64,000 bases of DNA from Lunularia cruciata (taxonomy: Eukaryota; Streptophyta; Marchantiopsida; Lunulariales; Lunulariaceae): positions 20,786,517-20,850,516 of the forward strand of contig OX419755.1 of NCBI GenBank assembly GCA_948567375.1, given 5' to 3'. The notes under the pieces are model-generated. The model was not told where the DNA came from and ran no database searches. It saw only the letters and a program-made list of their open reading frames with translations. A program made the translations under genes and the position numbers. Positions 24,595 to 37,091 of this stretch are shown here, piece after piece. Positions within the stretch are counted from its first letter, which is position 1. Every line of letters begins with the position of its first letter.

Positions 24595-24800
24595 AGATGC
24601 AAGATCCTTGTTGTGCAATTGTTGCTCAAATGCTTGCACCAACACCGGTGCATGTGTCAAATTGGCAGCGGAGTCCCATGTTGCTTCATAGAGGAGGTAA
24701 CCTTTCCATTGTACTAGATAGTCCATCCACGGATGGCAAGTACCATACATGCATTTTTGGAGAATATGCTCTACTTCATATTCCTCTATGCCATCAAAGA
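24595..24800 (-). pseudogene. Chromodomain of D (fossil)
   Basis: Read on the minus strand, this shows EYEVEHIL, then YLVQWKGY, then EATWDSAANL and a final helix. That is the chromodomain signature with its aromatic residues (Y, W, and the W of EATW). In chromoviruses this domain follows integrase and can steer insertion to chromatin with methylated H3 tails. It sits exactly at that position. Confidence 0.85.
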
Positions 24801-24813
24801 GTGTCGGACAAGG

Positions 24814-25940
24814 TCAAATGTCTTGTGTGGAATGACCTTGGCCTGATTGGGGAGCATATCTGTGTAGTTGGGAAACATAGAACACTGGACGGATCTTCAT
24901 GTGTGGTGGTAGCTCAAGGTGATAGGCCACGGTGCGGACACGACGAAGAATCAAGAAAGGCCCAATAAAATGAGTTTTGAGCTTACGAGGTCCAACTAAT
25001 GTGAGGTTGGTTGTCAATAGTTACACTTGATCTCCAGCATTGAACTCCATGTGCCTACATGTGCATCAGCAAATTGCTTTTGTCCATTTTGTGCAACCTG
25101 TAATCTGTGCTTAGCGCTCTCTACACCGTGTTGGATTCTAGAAACAAATGTGTTGACTGCATCAACCTTGGTAGCCACTTGATGGATCTTCATCAAGCTA
25201 GAAAGTGTGAAAGGATGCTCACCATACATAAGGAAGAATGGAGTGACCTGGGTGGATGCATTCATTGAAATGTTGTAAGCAAATTCCACCAACAGGAGTA
25301 GGGTGTCCCACCTCTCTTGCTCTTCTAAGGTGAAGCCGCGTAACATGTCTTCAATCGTGCGATTAGCCTGCTCTATTTGGCCATCTGTTTGTGGGTGGTA
25401 AGCTATGGACATGGCCAACTTGGTTTTGAAGAAACCAAAGAGTGTTTGCCAAAAAAAATGGTGAATTGAGTGCCTCTATCGGTGATAAATACTCTAGATA
25501 AGCTATGGTGAGAGAAGATTGCATCTAAGTATAATTGAGCTAGTTGTGGAGCGGTCACATCCTTGGTGGTAGGGCATACATGAATCATTTTGTTAAGCCG
25601 GTCCACAAAGACCACAATGGAGTCAAACCCTGAGGTGGTCTTGGATAATTCACAGACGAGATCCATACTCACTTGTTCCCAACATTGGGTAGGTGTGAGA
25701 GAGGTTGAAGGAGCCCTATATGAGCTTGATTAGAGGCTTTGTTCTATTGAAGAAGTAGGCAGCTGCGCACATAGTCCATCATGTTGTTGCTCATCTTGGG
25801 CCAATAGTAATGGTGTTGGAATGCATCCAAAGTCTTGTCCACTCCGACATGACCTGCAATGGCCAAATCGTGACATTCCACTAGAATGGTGGTGCATAAT
25901 TCTAGGACATTTGGGATTCCATAATCTGCCATCACAAAAG
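24814..25940 (-). pseudogene. Integrase of D (fossil)
   Basis: In order on the minus strand: the zinc-binding HHCC part (GHVGVDKTLDAFQHHYYWPKM, in two pieces near 25760-25860), the core with VFVDRLNKMIH and FITDRGTQF, then AYHPQTDGQIEQANRTIED with the catalytic Glu (near 25370-25405), and the GPF/LRRVRTVAYHLELP C-terminal domain (near 24900-24960). This is the usual Ty3 integrase of about 400 residues. Broken. Confidence 0.9.
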
Positions 25941-25959
25941 ATTAGTCCTTGGGTGCTGG

Positions 25960-26325
25960 TGATGCATTTGGATGATTGGGCTTCTACAATCTACGGATTA
26001 GTTTTTGTAGCAGCCAGAATCTTTGGCCAAAATTCAGGGTTAATCTTAACCTCTACCACCAAGTTGTTTGCCTCTGGCATGCGGGTAAATGTATCTGCAA
26101 GTTGATTCTTACCTTCCACGTAGGTGATCAACATGTTGAAGTGTTGTTGCCATTATGCCCACCAAATCTAGCAACGAGATGGATCCTTTTGTGTCTCAAG
26201 GTAAACTAGAGGTTTGTGGTCTGTCTCTACTACAAATGCCTTCTCGCCTAGATTGTGCTTCCAATGCTTGGTTGCCAGAACAATGGTCAGCTCTTCTTGT
26301 TTTGTGATGTGGTAGTTGCACTTTG
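25960..26325 (-). pseudogene. RNase H of D, distal part (fossil)
   Basis: The minus strand shows CNYHITKQEELTIVLATKHW and ETDHKPLVYL, the RNase H blocks that follow RT in Ty3-like elements. The RT lies beyond inserted element E, at 29640-30500. Confidence 0.85.
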
Positions 26326-26329
26326 CTGG

Positions 26330-29300
26330 TGTCGGGGAATTTTTTTGGCCTCAAGAGTGCACCGGGCACCTGGCTGCTTATGCTTAGTTTGTCCTCAGCT
26401 TTCCTAAAATTGGCTAGCTCACGTGGTTTCAACTATGGTTTTGGGACCTGACGGTTCCTAGGAGAGGCTGGAATTTTATTTTTACAAACAACAACTAGTA
26501 TTCTATTCAGCTCAACCAGGCCAGACTACTAAGTCGAACCTTTCATATAGAGGGACTGAGAGCTCCTAAAATGGAGCTTCCACAATGCTAGTCACAGGCC
26601 AAACACACCATCATCTCAGCTCTACTAGACCTACGAAATTTTCTTTCCTGTCCAGTCTTCTCTCTCTTGTAAGGTCATTCATTCTCTTGCAAAGAAACCC
26701 ATTTTTTGCCCTGGACTCTCAAGGCCTTGTTTTCCTGCAAAATTTTCTCTCCTCTACCCTGCACTCCTTCAAGGCATACTCCTTGCCATTTGTTCATCTT
26801 GCCACTGTCAAAATGCTCAATAGCACTTTCAAAAGTCTCTCTCTCCTTCTGTCACAGACCAAGGCCAAGCAACCTTCAAAAATCTCTCTTCAATAGTTCA
26901 CTCTTGTCTAGACCAAGCCCTGGAGACTCTCGCTCCTTCACTCTGAACAGTCTCTCATTCACTTTGTCCAATCTCTCATTTGTTCTGTCCAGTCTCTCAT
27001 TCATGAGAATTCTTCACTATTACATTTTCAATAGCACATCCTCTACATTCAAAATTCATTCCATGTCCACCTCTTCACAACAAACATTCTTCATTCAAGA
27101 TTTGCTCTCGTATCAACATTCTCACAATAAACATCCTTCCACATTCAAAATCATTCCCTGTCCAGCCAAAGCAACCCTAACATGAATCTACCCATGTCAC
27201 TGGCTAGTGCTCAGGGAATCCAACCTTCAAAATCTCTCCTATCTTGTGCAAGGCAAAGTCAGACTCTTGAGTTTCTTCTCCTGCTCCACCCTTAGTTCAG
27301 TCCTTCCTGCAGATTTCAACTCCTTCTCTTCTCCACTGTTCCAAATCAATGACCAAGCAAAACTCAAAAATATCCTGCTCCTGCAACAACCATAGGCCTC
27401 CACTCTCAAAACATCTCCCCTCTGTCCTATCACAGCCTTGGAATCCTCACTCAAAAAAACTCTCCTCTCCTGCAACACTCTCACTCAACCTTTGAATTTC
27501 TTTCTGCTCCTATCACAGCCCTAAGGCATCTCTAAAATCCTTCAGCCCTCAAGACTCTCACTCAAATTTCAAAAATTCATCTCCTGGTCCTGGCACAGCC
27601 CTAAGGCATCTCAAAAATCCTTCAGCCCTCAAGATTCTCACTCAAATTTTGAAAATTCATCTCCTGGTCTTGGCTCAGCCCTAAGGCATCTTGAAAATCC
27701 TTCAGCCCTCAAGACTCTCCCTCAAATTTTGAAAACTCATCTCCTGGTCCTGGCACAACCCTAAGGCATCTCAAAAATCCTTCTCTGGCCTTATAAGAGT
27801 CCCTCTCAACCTTCCAAAAAGTTTTTGCTCCTGTCACAGCCCTAAGGCATTTTGAAAATCCATCTCTGGCCTTGCAAGACTCTCACTCAACTCCCAAAAA
27901 GTTTTTGCTCCTGTCACAGCCCTAAGGCATTTCGAAATTTCATCTCTGGCCCTGCAAGACTCTCACTCAACTCCCAATAAGTTTCTGCTCCTGTCACAGC
28001 CCTAAGGCATTTCAAAATTCCATCTCTGGCCCTACAAGACTCTCACTCAACTCGCAAAAAGTTTCTGCTCCTGTCACAACCCTAAGGCATTTCGAAATTT
28101 CATCTCTGGCCTTGCAAGACTCTCAATCAACTCCCGAAAAGTTTCTGCTCTTGTCACAGCCCTAAGGCATTTTGAAATTTCATCTCTGGCCCTGCAAGAC
28201 TCTCACTCAACTCCCAATAAGTTTCTGCTCCTGTCACAGCCCTAAGGCATTTCGAAATTCCATCTCTGGCCTTGCAAGACTCTCACTCAACTCGCAAAAA
28301 GTTTCTGCTCCTGTCACAGCCCTAAGGCATTTCGAAATTTCATCTCTGGCCCTGCAAGACTCTCACTCATCTCCCGAAAAGTTTCTGCTCCTGTCACAGC
28401 CCTAAGGCATTTTGAAATTCCATCTCTGGCCTTGCAATACTCTCACTCAAATCCCAAAAAGTTTCTGCTACTGTCACAGCCCTAAGGCATTTTGAAAATC
28501 CATCTCTGGCCTTGCAAGACTCTCAATCAACTCCCGAAAAGTTTCTGCTCCTGTCACAGCCCTAAGGCATTTTGAAATTTCATCTCTGGCCCTGCAAGAC
28601 TCTCACTCAACTCCCAAAAAGTTTCTGCTCCTGTCACAGCCCTAAGGCATTTTGAAATTTCATCTCTGGCCCTACAAGATTCATTCCTATAGCCCTTCAC
28701 AATCTCTCTTCACTTTCCTGAAAAAATTCTTCTCTCTTGCTGCCACTCACCAACCATACCCTTCTCTCATGCGAACATTTTCTCACTCTCCAGCCCTCAA
28801 TCTCCTGTCCTCTTGCTTCCCTGCAAAAATTCTTCTCTAAGCAGCCACTCACCAATCCAGTCCTTCTTTCCTGCAAAATTTCTCCTTCCTACTGCCACTA
28901 ACCAACCACTTCATTCTTTCTTGTGAAAATTTCCTCTCTGTTCAGCCCTCAGTCTCCTGCACTCTTGCTTCCCTACAAAAATTCCTCTCTAAACAGCCAC
29001 TCACCAATCCTTCCTTCTTTCCTATCAAGAGAAAACCTCACTTTTCTCTCCTCAATCTCAAGCCCTATGCTTTCTTGCAAAAATTCATTCCCGTTCAGCC
29101 CTCAATCTCCCAACTTTGAAATTTTCCTCCTGAGCTCTTCTTCATGTCCCCAAAACTCTCCAAAACCCTACACACACCGTCTTTTTTCTCAAGAAACCCC
29201 TTTGTCACTTCCCAAAAACCTCTCCCAACTTCAAAATTTTCCTCCTGAGTTCTTCTTCATGTCCTCGACTCTCCAAAACCTTGCACACACCCTCTTTTCC

Positions 29301-29622
29301 CTCAAGAAACCCCTTTGTCACTTCCCAAAAAACCCCTCTTCTGTCCAGCACTTTCCTTTTTCTCCCAACTCTCTTTTTCCAAAACTCTTTTTGGTCCAGC
29401 AACAAATCCTCGATACTCTTTCCCCAAAATTTTTCTTCCTCTTGGTCCTCTCCTTTCTTGAAGAAAAATCTTTCCTTCCTTAACACAAGAGAAAATCCTT
29501 GAGCCTACAGGAACATAAAACAACTACTAATTTTCCCATAGCATAAACCCTTGAGTTCTCTAACATGAAAAATTCACACCAAATGGCACCAATAATATGT
29601 GTAGTTTATTTTCCTAACGACA
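26330..29622. mobile_element. Pyrimidine-rich non-coding element E inside D
   Basis: Ends TGTCGGGGAA and AACGACA, flanked by CTGG (26326-26329) and CCGG (29623-29626), a likely 4-bp duplication with one transition. Sequence around both ends recurs in E-prime (17859-22605). The plus strand is strongly C/T-rich and holds an 80-bp minisatellite. Long open frames inside (such as 28923-29483) come from base bias and have no motif. It is 3.3 kb with no coding capacity seen: a giant solo LTR or a large non-autonomous derivative. Confidence 0.65.
27490..28690. repeat. 80-bp minisatellite in E with 240-bp higher order
   Basis: About 15 units. The block CTAAGGCAT recurs every 80 bases from 27521 to 28641. 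Units carry CTCCTGTCACAGCC and CATCTCTGGCC. From about 27961 to 28440 three unit types (CCCAATAA, CGCAAAAA, CCCGAAAA) repeat in the same order twice, a 240-bp superunit. Confidence 0.95.
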
Positions 29623-29639
29623 CCGGTAACAGCATGCAT

Positions 29640-30500
29640 TTGTAGCTAACTTGATTGGTCGTTTTGGGTCATACCACTTCAAGATTGGTGCATGTGGCAA
29701 GGCGGCTTTCAATTCTCGAAAGGCCAACTCTTGTGTGGTTCTTCATGTCCACTTCTTCCCCTTGCCAAGTAGTGTCGTTAAAGTCTGTGCAACCTTGGAG
29801 AAGTCCTTGACAAATCTACAATAGAATCCCGTCAACCCCAAGAACCTCTTGAGTTGAGTCTGATATTCTAGGGCATGCCATTTTTGAATGACCTCTATTT
29901 TATCTGTGAATACTTGAATGCTCTCTACACTTACTCTATGCCCCAAGTAGTCTACTTCAGACTTGCCAAAGTTGCAATTTGAGATTTTGGCATACAATCA
30001 ATTTTGTCTTAGAATCTGGAGGACCTCTCGTAGATGTTGTTTGTGTTCTGTCATTGTGCTATTGTATACTAAGAAATAGTCTTAGAAGACGATAACAAAC
30101 TTATCCAAGTATGGACAAAATATGTCATTCATTAGACTCATGAAAGTGGCAAGTGCATTGGTGAGGTGAAAAGGCATCACAAGATACTAGAAGTGGCCAT
30201 ACTTGGTTTGAAAGGCAATTTTATACACATCCTCCTCTGCAATTTGGATTTGATTCTAACCGCTCTGCAAGTCTAAATTGGTGAAGTATCTCGTTCCATG
30301 GAGTTGATCAAACAAGTCATTCATGCGAGGTTAGGGGTATTTGTTCTTCATTATTTGTTGATTGAGACCTCAATAGTCAATGCACATGCGCATTGTACCA
30401 TCCTTCTTCTTCACAAACAAGACAAGAGCCCCATATGATGATATGCTAGGTTAGATGAACCCCTTCTGCAACATCTCCTCAATTTGAGTCTTACACTCCT
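29640..30500 (-). pseudogene. Reverse transcriptase of D (fossil)
   Basis: On the minus strand the RT runs from the block near 30400-30500 (MLQKGFI, the start of the fingers) to the connection region LKRFLGLTGFYCRFVKDFS (29800-29870) and YLGHRVSVESIQVF (29895-29950). The catalytic palm lies between, over several frames. Next come the inserted element E and then RNase H. Broken. Confidence 0.85.
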
Positions 30501-31140
30501 CCAACTCATGAGGTGATAGGCGATATGGGGCCTTACAAGGAGGTGTCTTCCTCGGGAGTGTCTCAATTTTATGGTCTACTCTCCTTTTTGGTGATAATCC
30601 TGAGGGTAGATCATCGGGAAAGACATCTTGAAATTCATCAACCACAGCCTCCAATTTCTCAAGAACTTGTCCATCAAGTTGTGCACTTTGGACTTCTCTT
30701 ATTAGACCCATGAAACATCTATCGATCTTATAGATAGTTGCCGACCCTATGACATATAGAGGTAGATTCTGCCTGGGTGATTTTTCTTTAACCCCAATGA
30801 TTGACCATTTATGGGTTCTCACTACTTTCTTCCTCCAATCTACCATTAGGTTGTAATACTCCATCCATGACATGCCTAAGATTACATCATAACGAGCTAA
30901 TTGTATCACTTGCCACTCAATTACTTCTTGATATTCTCCTACAGAGAGTGTTACCCGTCCAGGTAATGATTCAATCCTCTCTGTTTGCCCGTTAGGCAAC
31001 TCTACTTCTTCATTCCTATCTCTTGCTAGATCCATTCCCAATCTTATTGGAACAAAGCGAGATAAGAAATTCTCTGTTGCTCCTAGATCAATCAATACTC
31101 TCACTTGATTGCCTTCTAGGACTCCATTCACAACAATCAA
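30451..31140 (-). pseudogene. Protease of D and linker to RT (fossil)
   Basis: An open stretch of 229 codons. It starts VNGVLEGNQVRVLIDLGATENF, where D-(S/L)-G-A is the aspartic protease active-site region, and continues to YDVILGMSWM, the second conserved protease block. The linker DELPSGLSP-like part (DDLPSGLSPKRRVDHKIET) leads into RT. It would cut the Gag-Pol polyprotein. Confidence 0.88.
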
Positions 31141-31199
31141 TTGTCAGGTTGCCTTTCAAGATCTTTATGCATTAGTCTTCTTCCTTCCCTCGCTTCTCT

Positions 31200-32333
31200 T
31201 CTTCCTTATTGAGCCAGTAAGGCCGCAAGGTACATTTATTGGCAATCTTTGTTTTCTGAAGTGATTTCTACCTCATCCTCTTCAATGCGCCTCTCTATGT
31301 TGTTCAAAGATTGCTTGTACAAAGGTCGAGGGCCTCTAGAAAAAAAAGTGTGACAATTGGTAGATATGTGCCCAATATGGCCAAAATTGTAACAACGGCG
31401 TTGTTCACCTTGAGTTCCTTCTCCTTGTAGGACTCCATCTCTTTGTTCTTTTACCCATCGACATTTCCCTTGAAGCGGTCGTGCTCCTTGATCTCAAAAT
31501 TGAAGGTTGTCCAATTCCATCGGTACTAGTCCACCCATGTGTGGCATTTTTGCCCAATAATGTTGAGGTGGAACTACTCCTTCACCTCCACCCAATGCTC
31601 CTGCTATTCTCTACGCACAAGCAATGACTTCAAATACCGTGCAAGGATTTTGCACCATGACTTCTTGGCGGATTTGCTCCTTTAACCCTCATTTGAAATT
31701 GTCAAGAGCCTCTGCTGGACACATGTCTGTTATTGCAAAACCTAGAAATGCCTCTTCATACTCTTGTATGCTATTCTTCTATCTCAATCCCATAGTCAAT
31801 TCAAGCCATTTGCACAGAATCCACCAATTGGAAATTCTTCAGCAATCCTTCTTGCATTGCTATCCACGTGATCCCTCTTGTCTCTGCTAACATGGATTGT
31901 TCCCAAACATCATACCATGTGAGGGCTTTTATCGGTCAAGTACCCACATGCAAGCATGCCTGTAGCATGCTCCGTGATCAGATGAGAACAATTGGAAATA
32001 TCAATTCATTCTCGAGATCCAATGTTCCACTACTCCCATCATACGCTGCTCCTTGTAAGGCTCGATGTTGTAGGTCTTCTTGATCCAGAGTAGCAATGTG
32101 GCTTCATCATTGATAGGGTTTGTAGGCATAGGTGCCTCTCCAAGTACTTTAGTCACAGGTATTGGGTTTTGAGACGGCTCTTCTCCTTGCATGGCTTGAT
32201 TGTTCTTGAGGATTTGCACTTGACTTTGTAATGTCTCCATGGTCATCTTAATCTCTTGAAATTCATTCAACATCCCTTGCATTCCTTGCACCAGCTCTTG
32301 CAATTGCGGATCCATGGTTCTTGCAACACTCAA
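31200..32333 (-). pseudogene. gag of D (fossil)
   Basis: The N-terminus at 32333 (about 110 codons open) is a predicted coiled coil (LQELVQGMQGMLNEFQEIKM). The capsid part follows, and a zinc-knuckle-like CYNFGHIGHISTNC lies near 31350-31395, after an Arg-rich stretch. It would form the particle and bind RNA. Broken. Confidence 0.8.
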
Positions 32334-32907
32334 TTGTTAATGTCTACTTTAATAGAGAGTCAATATGATCACTCTGGAAGGCGCATGAACTATCAAAACT
32401 ACCATTGGGACCTTAGAAGCTATCACTCATTGATAATACTCCTCACCAAAATTCCTAACCACAAAATCTCTAAACATCACTTTTGGTCTCACTACATAAC
32501 GGATTTCTACTTGAGTGTTGAAAGGGAGAGGATTTGGGACATTCACATCCATATTATCATAATAGAATGTAGATTGTCAAATCCTACTCTTTGTCATATA
32601 TCACCATAGGTAGAATCACCGAGTTTGGTGAGTTCATCATCCTATCCATGAATTCTGTGCCAAAGTGATAAACTAGCAATACTCTCATTTGCTCACACTA
32701 GATGTACATAACCTTGATGTGGAATGGATTTGGGAATAGAAAGCTAGGTGTGGGGAGTTATCCTCTTGGTGCATCCATCCCGTCCGCTCTCTAACGTCCT
32801 TCCTAAGTCTAGCAATTACTTTATGTTCTCCATGTCAAATTACTTAGAGTTTCAATAGTTTGTGCTCTTCCAAGAGGGGTGATCCACTTTCTTGGACTAA
32901 GACACTC

Positions 32908-32919
32908 GCTCTAATACCA
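32908..32919 (-). other. Primer-binding site of D
   Basis: The minus strand reads TGGTATTAGAGC right after the 5' LTR, one change from the initiator-Met site TGGTATCAGAGC. Confidence 0.85.
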
Positions 32920-32920
32920 T

Positions 32921-33606
32921 TGTAATACTCTGAGGACAAGAGAAGAGAGGAAACACAGATTACACACTCAACATTTGGTGCCCCAAAGGAGCACCTTCTC
33001 TTTATTATATAGACAAAGAGGATCTCCTCCAAGGAAGCTCCACCATAGTATTAGGCACACAGATAGGTGACATGTCAGCAAGCTCCACCCTTGGATTACT
33101 TACTTGGATGGGTGACATGTTGATCTAGGTCCTATCTGGTTGGTCAAACAAGCTTTGACCGGAGGGAATATTTTAGAGAATCTTCTTGTAGGAGTCTCTA
33201 AATCATGTAAGGTACCGTTGAAAAGCTCATGATGAAAAATTTGCACACTTTTGAGGCCTAATTCATCCGTTTAGGCCTCCAAAATTGCCTTCAAAGATTT
33301 CAAGCATATTTCGGTTCCTACTCTATTAGTAGAAGTCCCTTTTTGGTGATATCTCTTTCTGATCTGTTTAGTCCATCATGTGTAACATCCTTCTAGATGT
33401 TATCAAACCAATTCTCACCTTTAAATCATATGTCTAGCTATTGGTTCTAAGGTTCTCAAGTCTATTTTGGTTTGTGGTCTATTAGTAGAAGTACTCTTTT
33501 GGTGATACTTCTATCTGATCTATTTGACCATCATATATAATATCATTCTAGATGTTACCAAACCAAATTTCACATCTAGATCACATGGCTAGCTCTTGGT
33601 ATTACA
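32921..33606 (-). repeat. 5' LTR of D
   Basis: TGTAATACCAAGAGC to GAGTATTACA on the minus strand. It pairs with the LTR at 23841. Confidence 0.92.
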
Positions 33607-34930
33607 AATACCCTTTCCAAATATTATCTCTTGGGGATAATATTTGTAAAGCTAGCCATATAATCGAGATCAATGGTATATGCCACCAAGGTGGCATATA
33701 AGGTTTGCCATTGAATGTATAGAGAGTATCATCTCTATACCTTGGTAGGAACTCCATACCTTGATGGCATGTACCATTGCAAGTTGTTCCTGATCTCAAG
33801 TAGAGTAATTTCTTTTAGCCGTATTTAGTCGGTGAGACACAAAAGCAATGGGATGTAGTCCATCTAGGAATTCATATTGCAACACGGCTCCAATTGCAAA
33901 GTTAGAAGCATCAAATCAACCACACAAGGTAGCTGAGGATCATATGGTTGAAGAATGGGTCTTGAAGACACCATATATTTCAACTTCTAGAATGCTTCTT
34001 AGTGCTTGGTGGTCCATTGGAAGCTCAAGTTCTTCCCCAAGAGGTCAGTCAATGGTGCAACCACATGAGCATAATAATGGATGAACCATTGGTAAAAACT
34101 GGCCAATCCACTAAATGCCCGTACTTTTGTAGCATCCTTTGGAGTAGGCCAATGATTAATGGCCTTGATTTTCTCCTCTTGATCTCCTCCAATGAGATCT
34201 TATGACCCAAGAAGATAACTTCCTTGTACCAAAGACACACTTTGACTTCTTGCAATAAAATTTCCATTGTTGTAATCATCTTAGGACTTCTCACACGTGA
34301 TTCACGTATTCTACCTCTATCTTGCTATAGATTAAGATATCATCCAAGAACACCACCACATATTGATCCAATAGTACATCCAACACCCGATGCATGCATC
34401 TTATCCATGAAGATTGTTGGAGCATTAATGAGCCCAAAAGGTAGAACTCTACACTCAAAATGCCCATACCTTGTATAAAAGGTAATCTTTTGCGCATCTT
34501 CCCTATCAATTGGGATTTGCTAATAGCCGTTACAAAGATCCAACTTGGAAAAGTATCATGCTCCACTCAATTGATCAAGCAAGTCATCAATTTGAGGCAA
34601 GTGATATGCATTCTTCACTATTTGCTTATTGTGCTCACGTAATCAATACAGAAATGAAGTCCTTCATCCTTCTTTGGAATAAATAGTACCGGTGCTTCCC
34701 AAGGAGAGGTACTATGTTGTATGAATTCCTTCTCCAACAACTCTATAAGTGTTATTTGCAACTCCTCCAACGCCTTTGGTGAGAGCCAGTAGATTGGTCT
34801 ACTCATAAGAGTACTCCTTGGCAATAACTCAATCTTGAAGGGCATACCACGATCAAATGGTAATCCCTTTGTCAAATCATCCGGAAACATGTCTGCAAAC
34901 ACTTGAAATATTTGATCAACCATTGGTTGA
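33607..34930 (-). pseudogene. RT and RNase H of C (fossil)
   Basis: The RT starts near 34923 with FADMFPDDL and continues LLEKEFIQHSTSPWEAPVLF, the standard Ty3 entry to the fingers. The palm with VVFLDDILIYSK lies near 34310-34345 (catalytic Asp pair), and RNase H follows towards 33607 where D cuts in. Protease and gag of C lie 17 kb away at 52385-53720 because A is inserted between. Broken. Confidence 0.88.
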
Positions 34931-35196
34931 TGAGGCTCTTGGCCCTCCTCAAATTGTCCTTGAACAATCGGCTTGATTCACACTGCAAAAACAAACTTAT
35001 CTTCCTCCAGAGCTTGTTCTATGGCTGCTTCACTAACAAACTTCCCATCTAGGGACTCATCTTTCTTTAAAGCTTGCTCCATGGTTGGTTTCTTGGCACA
35101 CTTCCCATCTTGGGACTCATCTCCCTTCTAGACTTGCTCTATGGGTACCTTTTTGACAAACTTCCCATCTTGGGATTGACTATTCTTAGTTGTCTT
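34931..35196 (-). other. Linker of C with short internal repeats
   Basis: The plus strand has three near-repeats of CAAACTTCCCATCTTGGGA-like sequence (near 35036, 35097 and 35157), about 60 bases apart, in the linker between protease and RT of C. TCTT at 35193-35196 is the left flank of A. Confidence 0.6.
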
Positions 35197-35638
35197 TGTC
35201 ACGCCATTTGTAGTTCCGCATCTAGATGCTCGGACACTAGAGTTCCAGTGATAGTAGTTAGAGTTATTCTAGCAGTTTCTCAGAGACCACTTTCCGATGG
35301 TTAGATTTTGTGTTTGGGGTACTGACTTCACAGTGGGGCCCACCGTCACTTTGCACCGTCGAGTGTGCCGTCAGCGGGACCGTTAGGGTTTCAGTGCTAG
35401 CTCGAGTCAAGGGGGTATAGATTCAAAGTGAGCTCCAGAGAGCTCACTTCTCTGATGTTGAGCCTTCGAGTTCTTGGCTATGGTGGACAGAGGCCGGCGA
35501 GCGTCACCTGGATTCTCTATGCTTGAGTGGGTGTGGCTTGACTATAATCAATGCCCAGTTGTTGGCAGTTTATAGAGTGACAGATCAAGTACTAATCTGA
35601 GTTGAGTTGAGTTGAGAGTGTTAAGCAATCTGATTACA
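35197..35638 (+). repeat. 5' LTR of A
   Basis: Starts TGTCACGCCATTTGTAG and aligns with 1498-2009 and B's split LTR. The block GAGCTCACTTCTCTGATG and the following TTCTTGGCTATGGTGGA are the most conserved. The end CTGATTACA is inferred from similarity. Block X, found at the right end of A, is not present here. Confidence 0.75.
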
Positions 35639-37090
35639 TCAGAGAAGTGAAGTCAGTGGGAATTCGGGTGTAGGAACTGTGAGTGTTGGTGGTATCTCCA
35701 AGCTCGGTGGATCGTTAGTAGCTCGATTCAAGTTCTGTGTTTCCCTAGTGTGCAGAAGCTCGTTTAGTTGATGTAGATTTGGCAGTTAGGCGGATGGTGT
35801 GCGGAAGCGCTGGCCAAATTTCGAGCAAAGAAAGAGCAATTTTTGAGTAGTGGTTGTGATTTTGAGCTCGAGGTGAAAGCATGACCAATTTGCTACAAGT
35901 TAGGCTCAGAAAGTCAAATTGAAGGTGGAGTTGGGAAGCTCTTCTCATGAAATTGTGATTTGGAAAACCCGTTTTGTCAATTTGGCTTGAGTGGAAAGTT
36001 AGCGGGGGATTTGGCGGACAACCATCTTTAGGGTTTATGTCAGATTTTGGTTGGGATTTACGTCAGATTTTGGCCAGAATTGGAGGAGTTTTCGCTGTTT
36101 GGCCAGATTTGGAGGAGTTTTGCTAGTTTGGAGGACTTTTGTAGATTTGGAGAAGTTTCACCAATTTTGGAGGAGGTTTGAAGTGGCAACAAGAAAGGCC
36201 TCATTTGGCTGAATGTCGGCGTTTCAAGGCTTCGAGACATAGGGCTGTGGGCTATGAAGGCCTAGAAGGGCTAGCAAGCCAGCTTGCTGGCGTGAGGCTA
36301 GCTAGATTAGAGTAGATCTTGGTCATTGGTTGGCAAAATCTGCCTTTCCTGCTAGATTATGCACAAGGGGGTTTGACCCCTAGATCTCTTGTTCCAAGGC
36401 TGGTGCCCTAGCCAACTGGTCCACCCTCACTTGTTGTCCTAGTGACTGTGCCACTGTTATCTAGACACATGTAGCTTTGGCTAGGAGAGGCAGTTTGATC
36501 TCATTCTCGGTGATCCTGGTAGCTTATGACTTAGATACGAATTGCTCTTATATCAAATGCCAAATGGTGACAGAGTCAGTCCCGTGTTGTGTTGTGAGAT
36601 GGAGGGTTTTTGTTTAGATTTCTTGTGATTGGATCGCTTCCATTCTCTACTTCCTGTTTGTGCACCACATTTGTGTGAGGTGCCCTGACTTTTGAGCATT
36701 GGTGCTCTGGTGTGCTCTTGGTGGTGAGGCTAGAGTGATGACCAGTCAGACTACCTTTGTTTCTCTCCAGTGAGGCAGGAAGTGATGACCTGCAGACCGT
36801 GAGAGTGCGTGTTATGATGGCAGGTTACAGGTTGCCCTTTCTCCTAGTGTAGTTATCTCGGTTAGAGTTACATTAGTGGGTGGTGCTTAGTTAGTATTGG
36901 CACTTGGTGGTGTTGGCTCTTGGTAGAGTACTTGCGGTTGTAGTTGGTGGTTTAGGTTTGCTGTTGTGGTTACTTTGTCACGACGGAGTTCTTTGGAGAT
37001 TCCAGAGGAGTTAGCCATGCAGTTCGCAATGGGTTTACTCGGAGTGGTGCTTGGTATCAGCTTGTATCTCACATCCTAGTGAGGGAGGAG
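35639..37090 (+). other. Untranslated leader of A
   Basis: Non-coding. It holds a G/T-rich section with GAGTTTTGGAGGA-like short repeats (about 36060-36180). No clear primer-binding site is recognised at 35639. Nothing else is supported. Confidence 0.5.
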
Positions 37091-37091
37091 A

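Larger units (their letters stand above)
23841..33606 (-). mobile_element. Element D: chromovirus (Ty3-like, fossil) inside C
   Basis: Full-length layout on the minus strand: 5' LTR 32921-33606, initiator-Met primer site, gag, protease, RT, RNase H, integrase, chromodomain, 3' LTR 23841-24578. The target duplication is AATAA against AATAC, four of five matching. Element E is inserted in the RT to RNase H part. Its LTR family also gave four solo LTRs in the window. The coding region has many breaks, and the LTRs are far more diverged from each other than those of F. Confidence 0.92.

Noticed and set aside
27490-28690. CRISPR-like array
   Set aside because: The 80-bp units are contiguous with no unique spacers, and the sequence is eukaryotic.
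28923-29483. Open frame of 186 codons inside element E
   Set aside because: The C/T-rich strand gives Ser/Pro/Leu-rich frames by base bias, with an opposite Lys/Glu-rich shadow. No domain.
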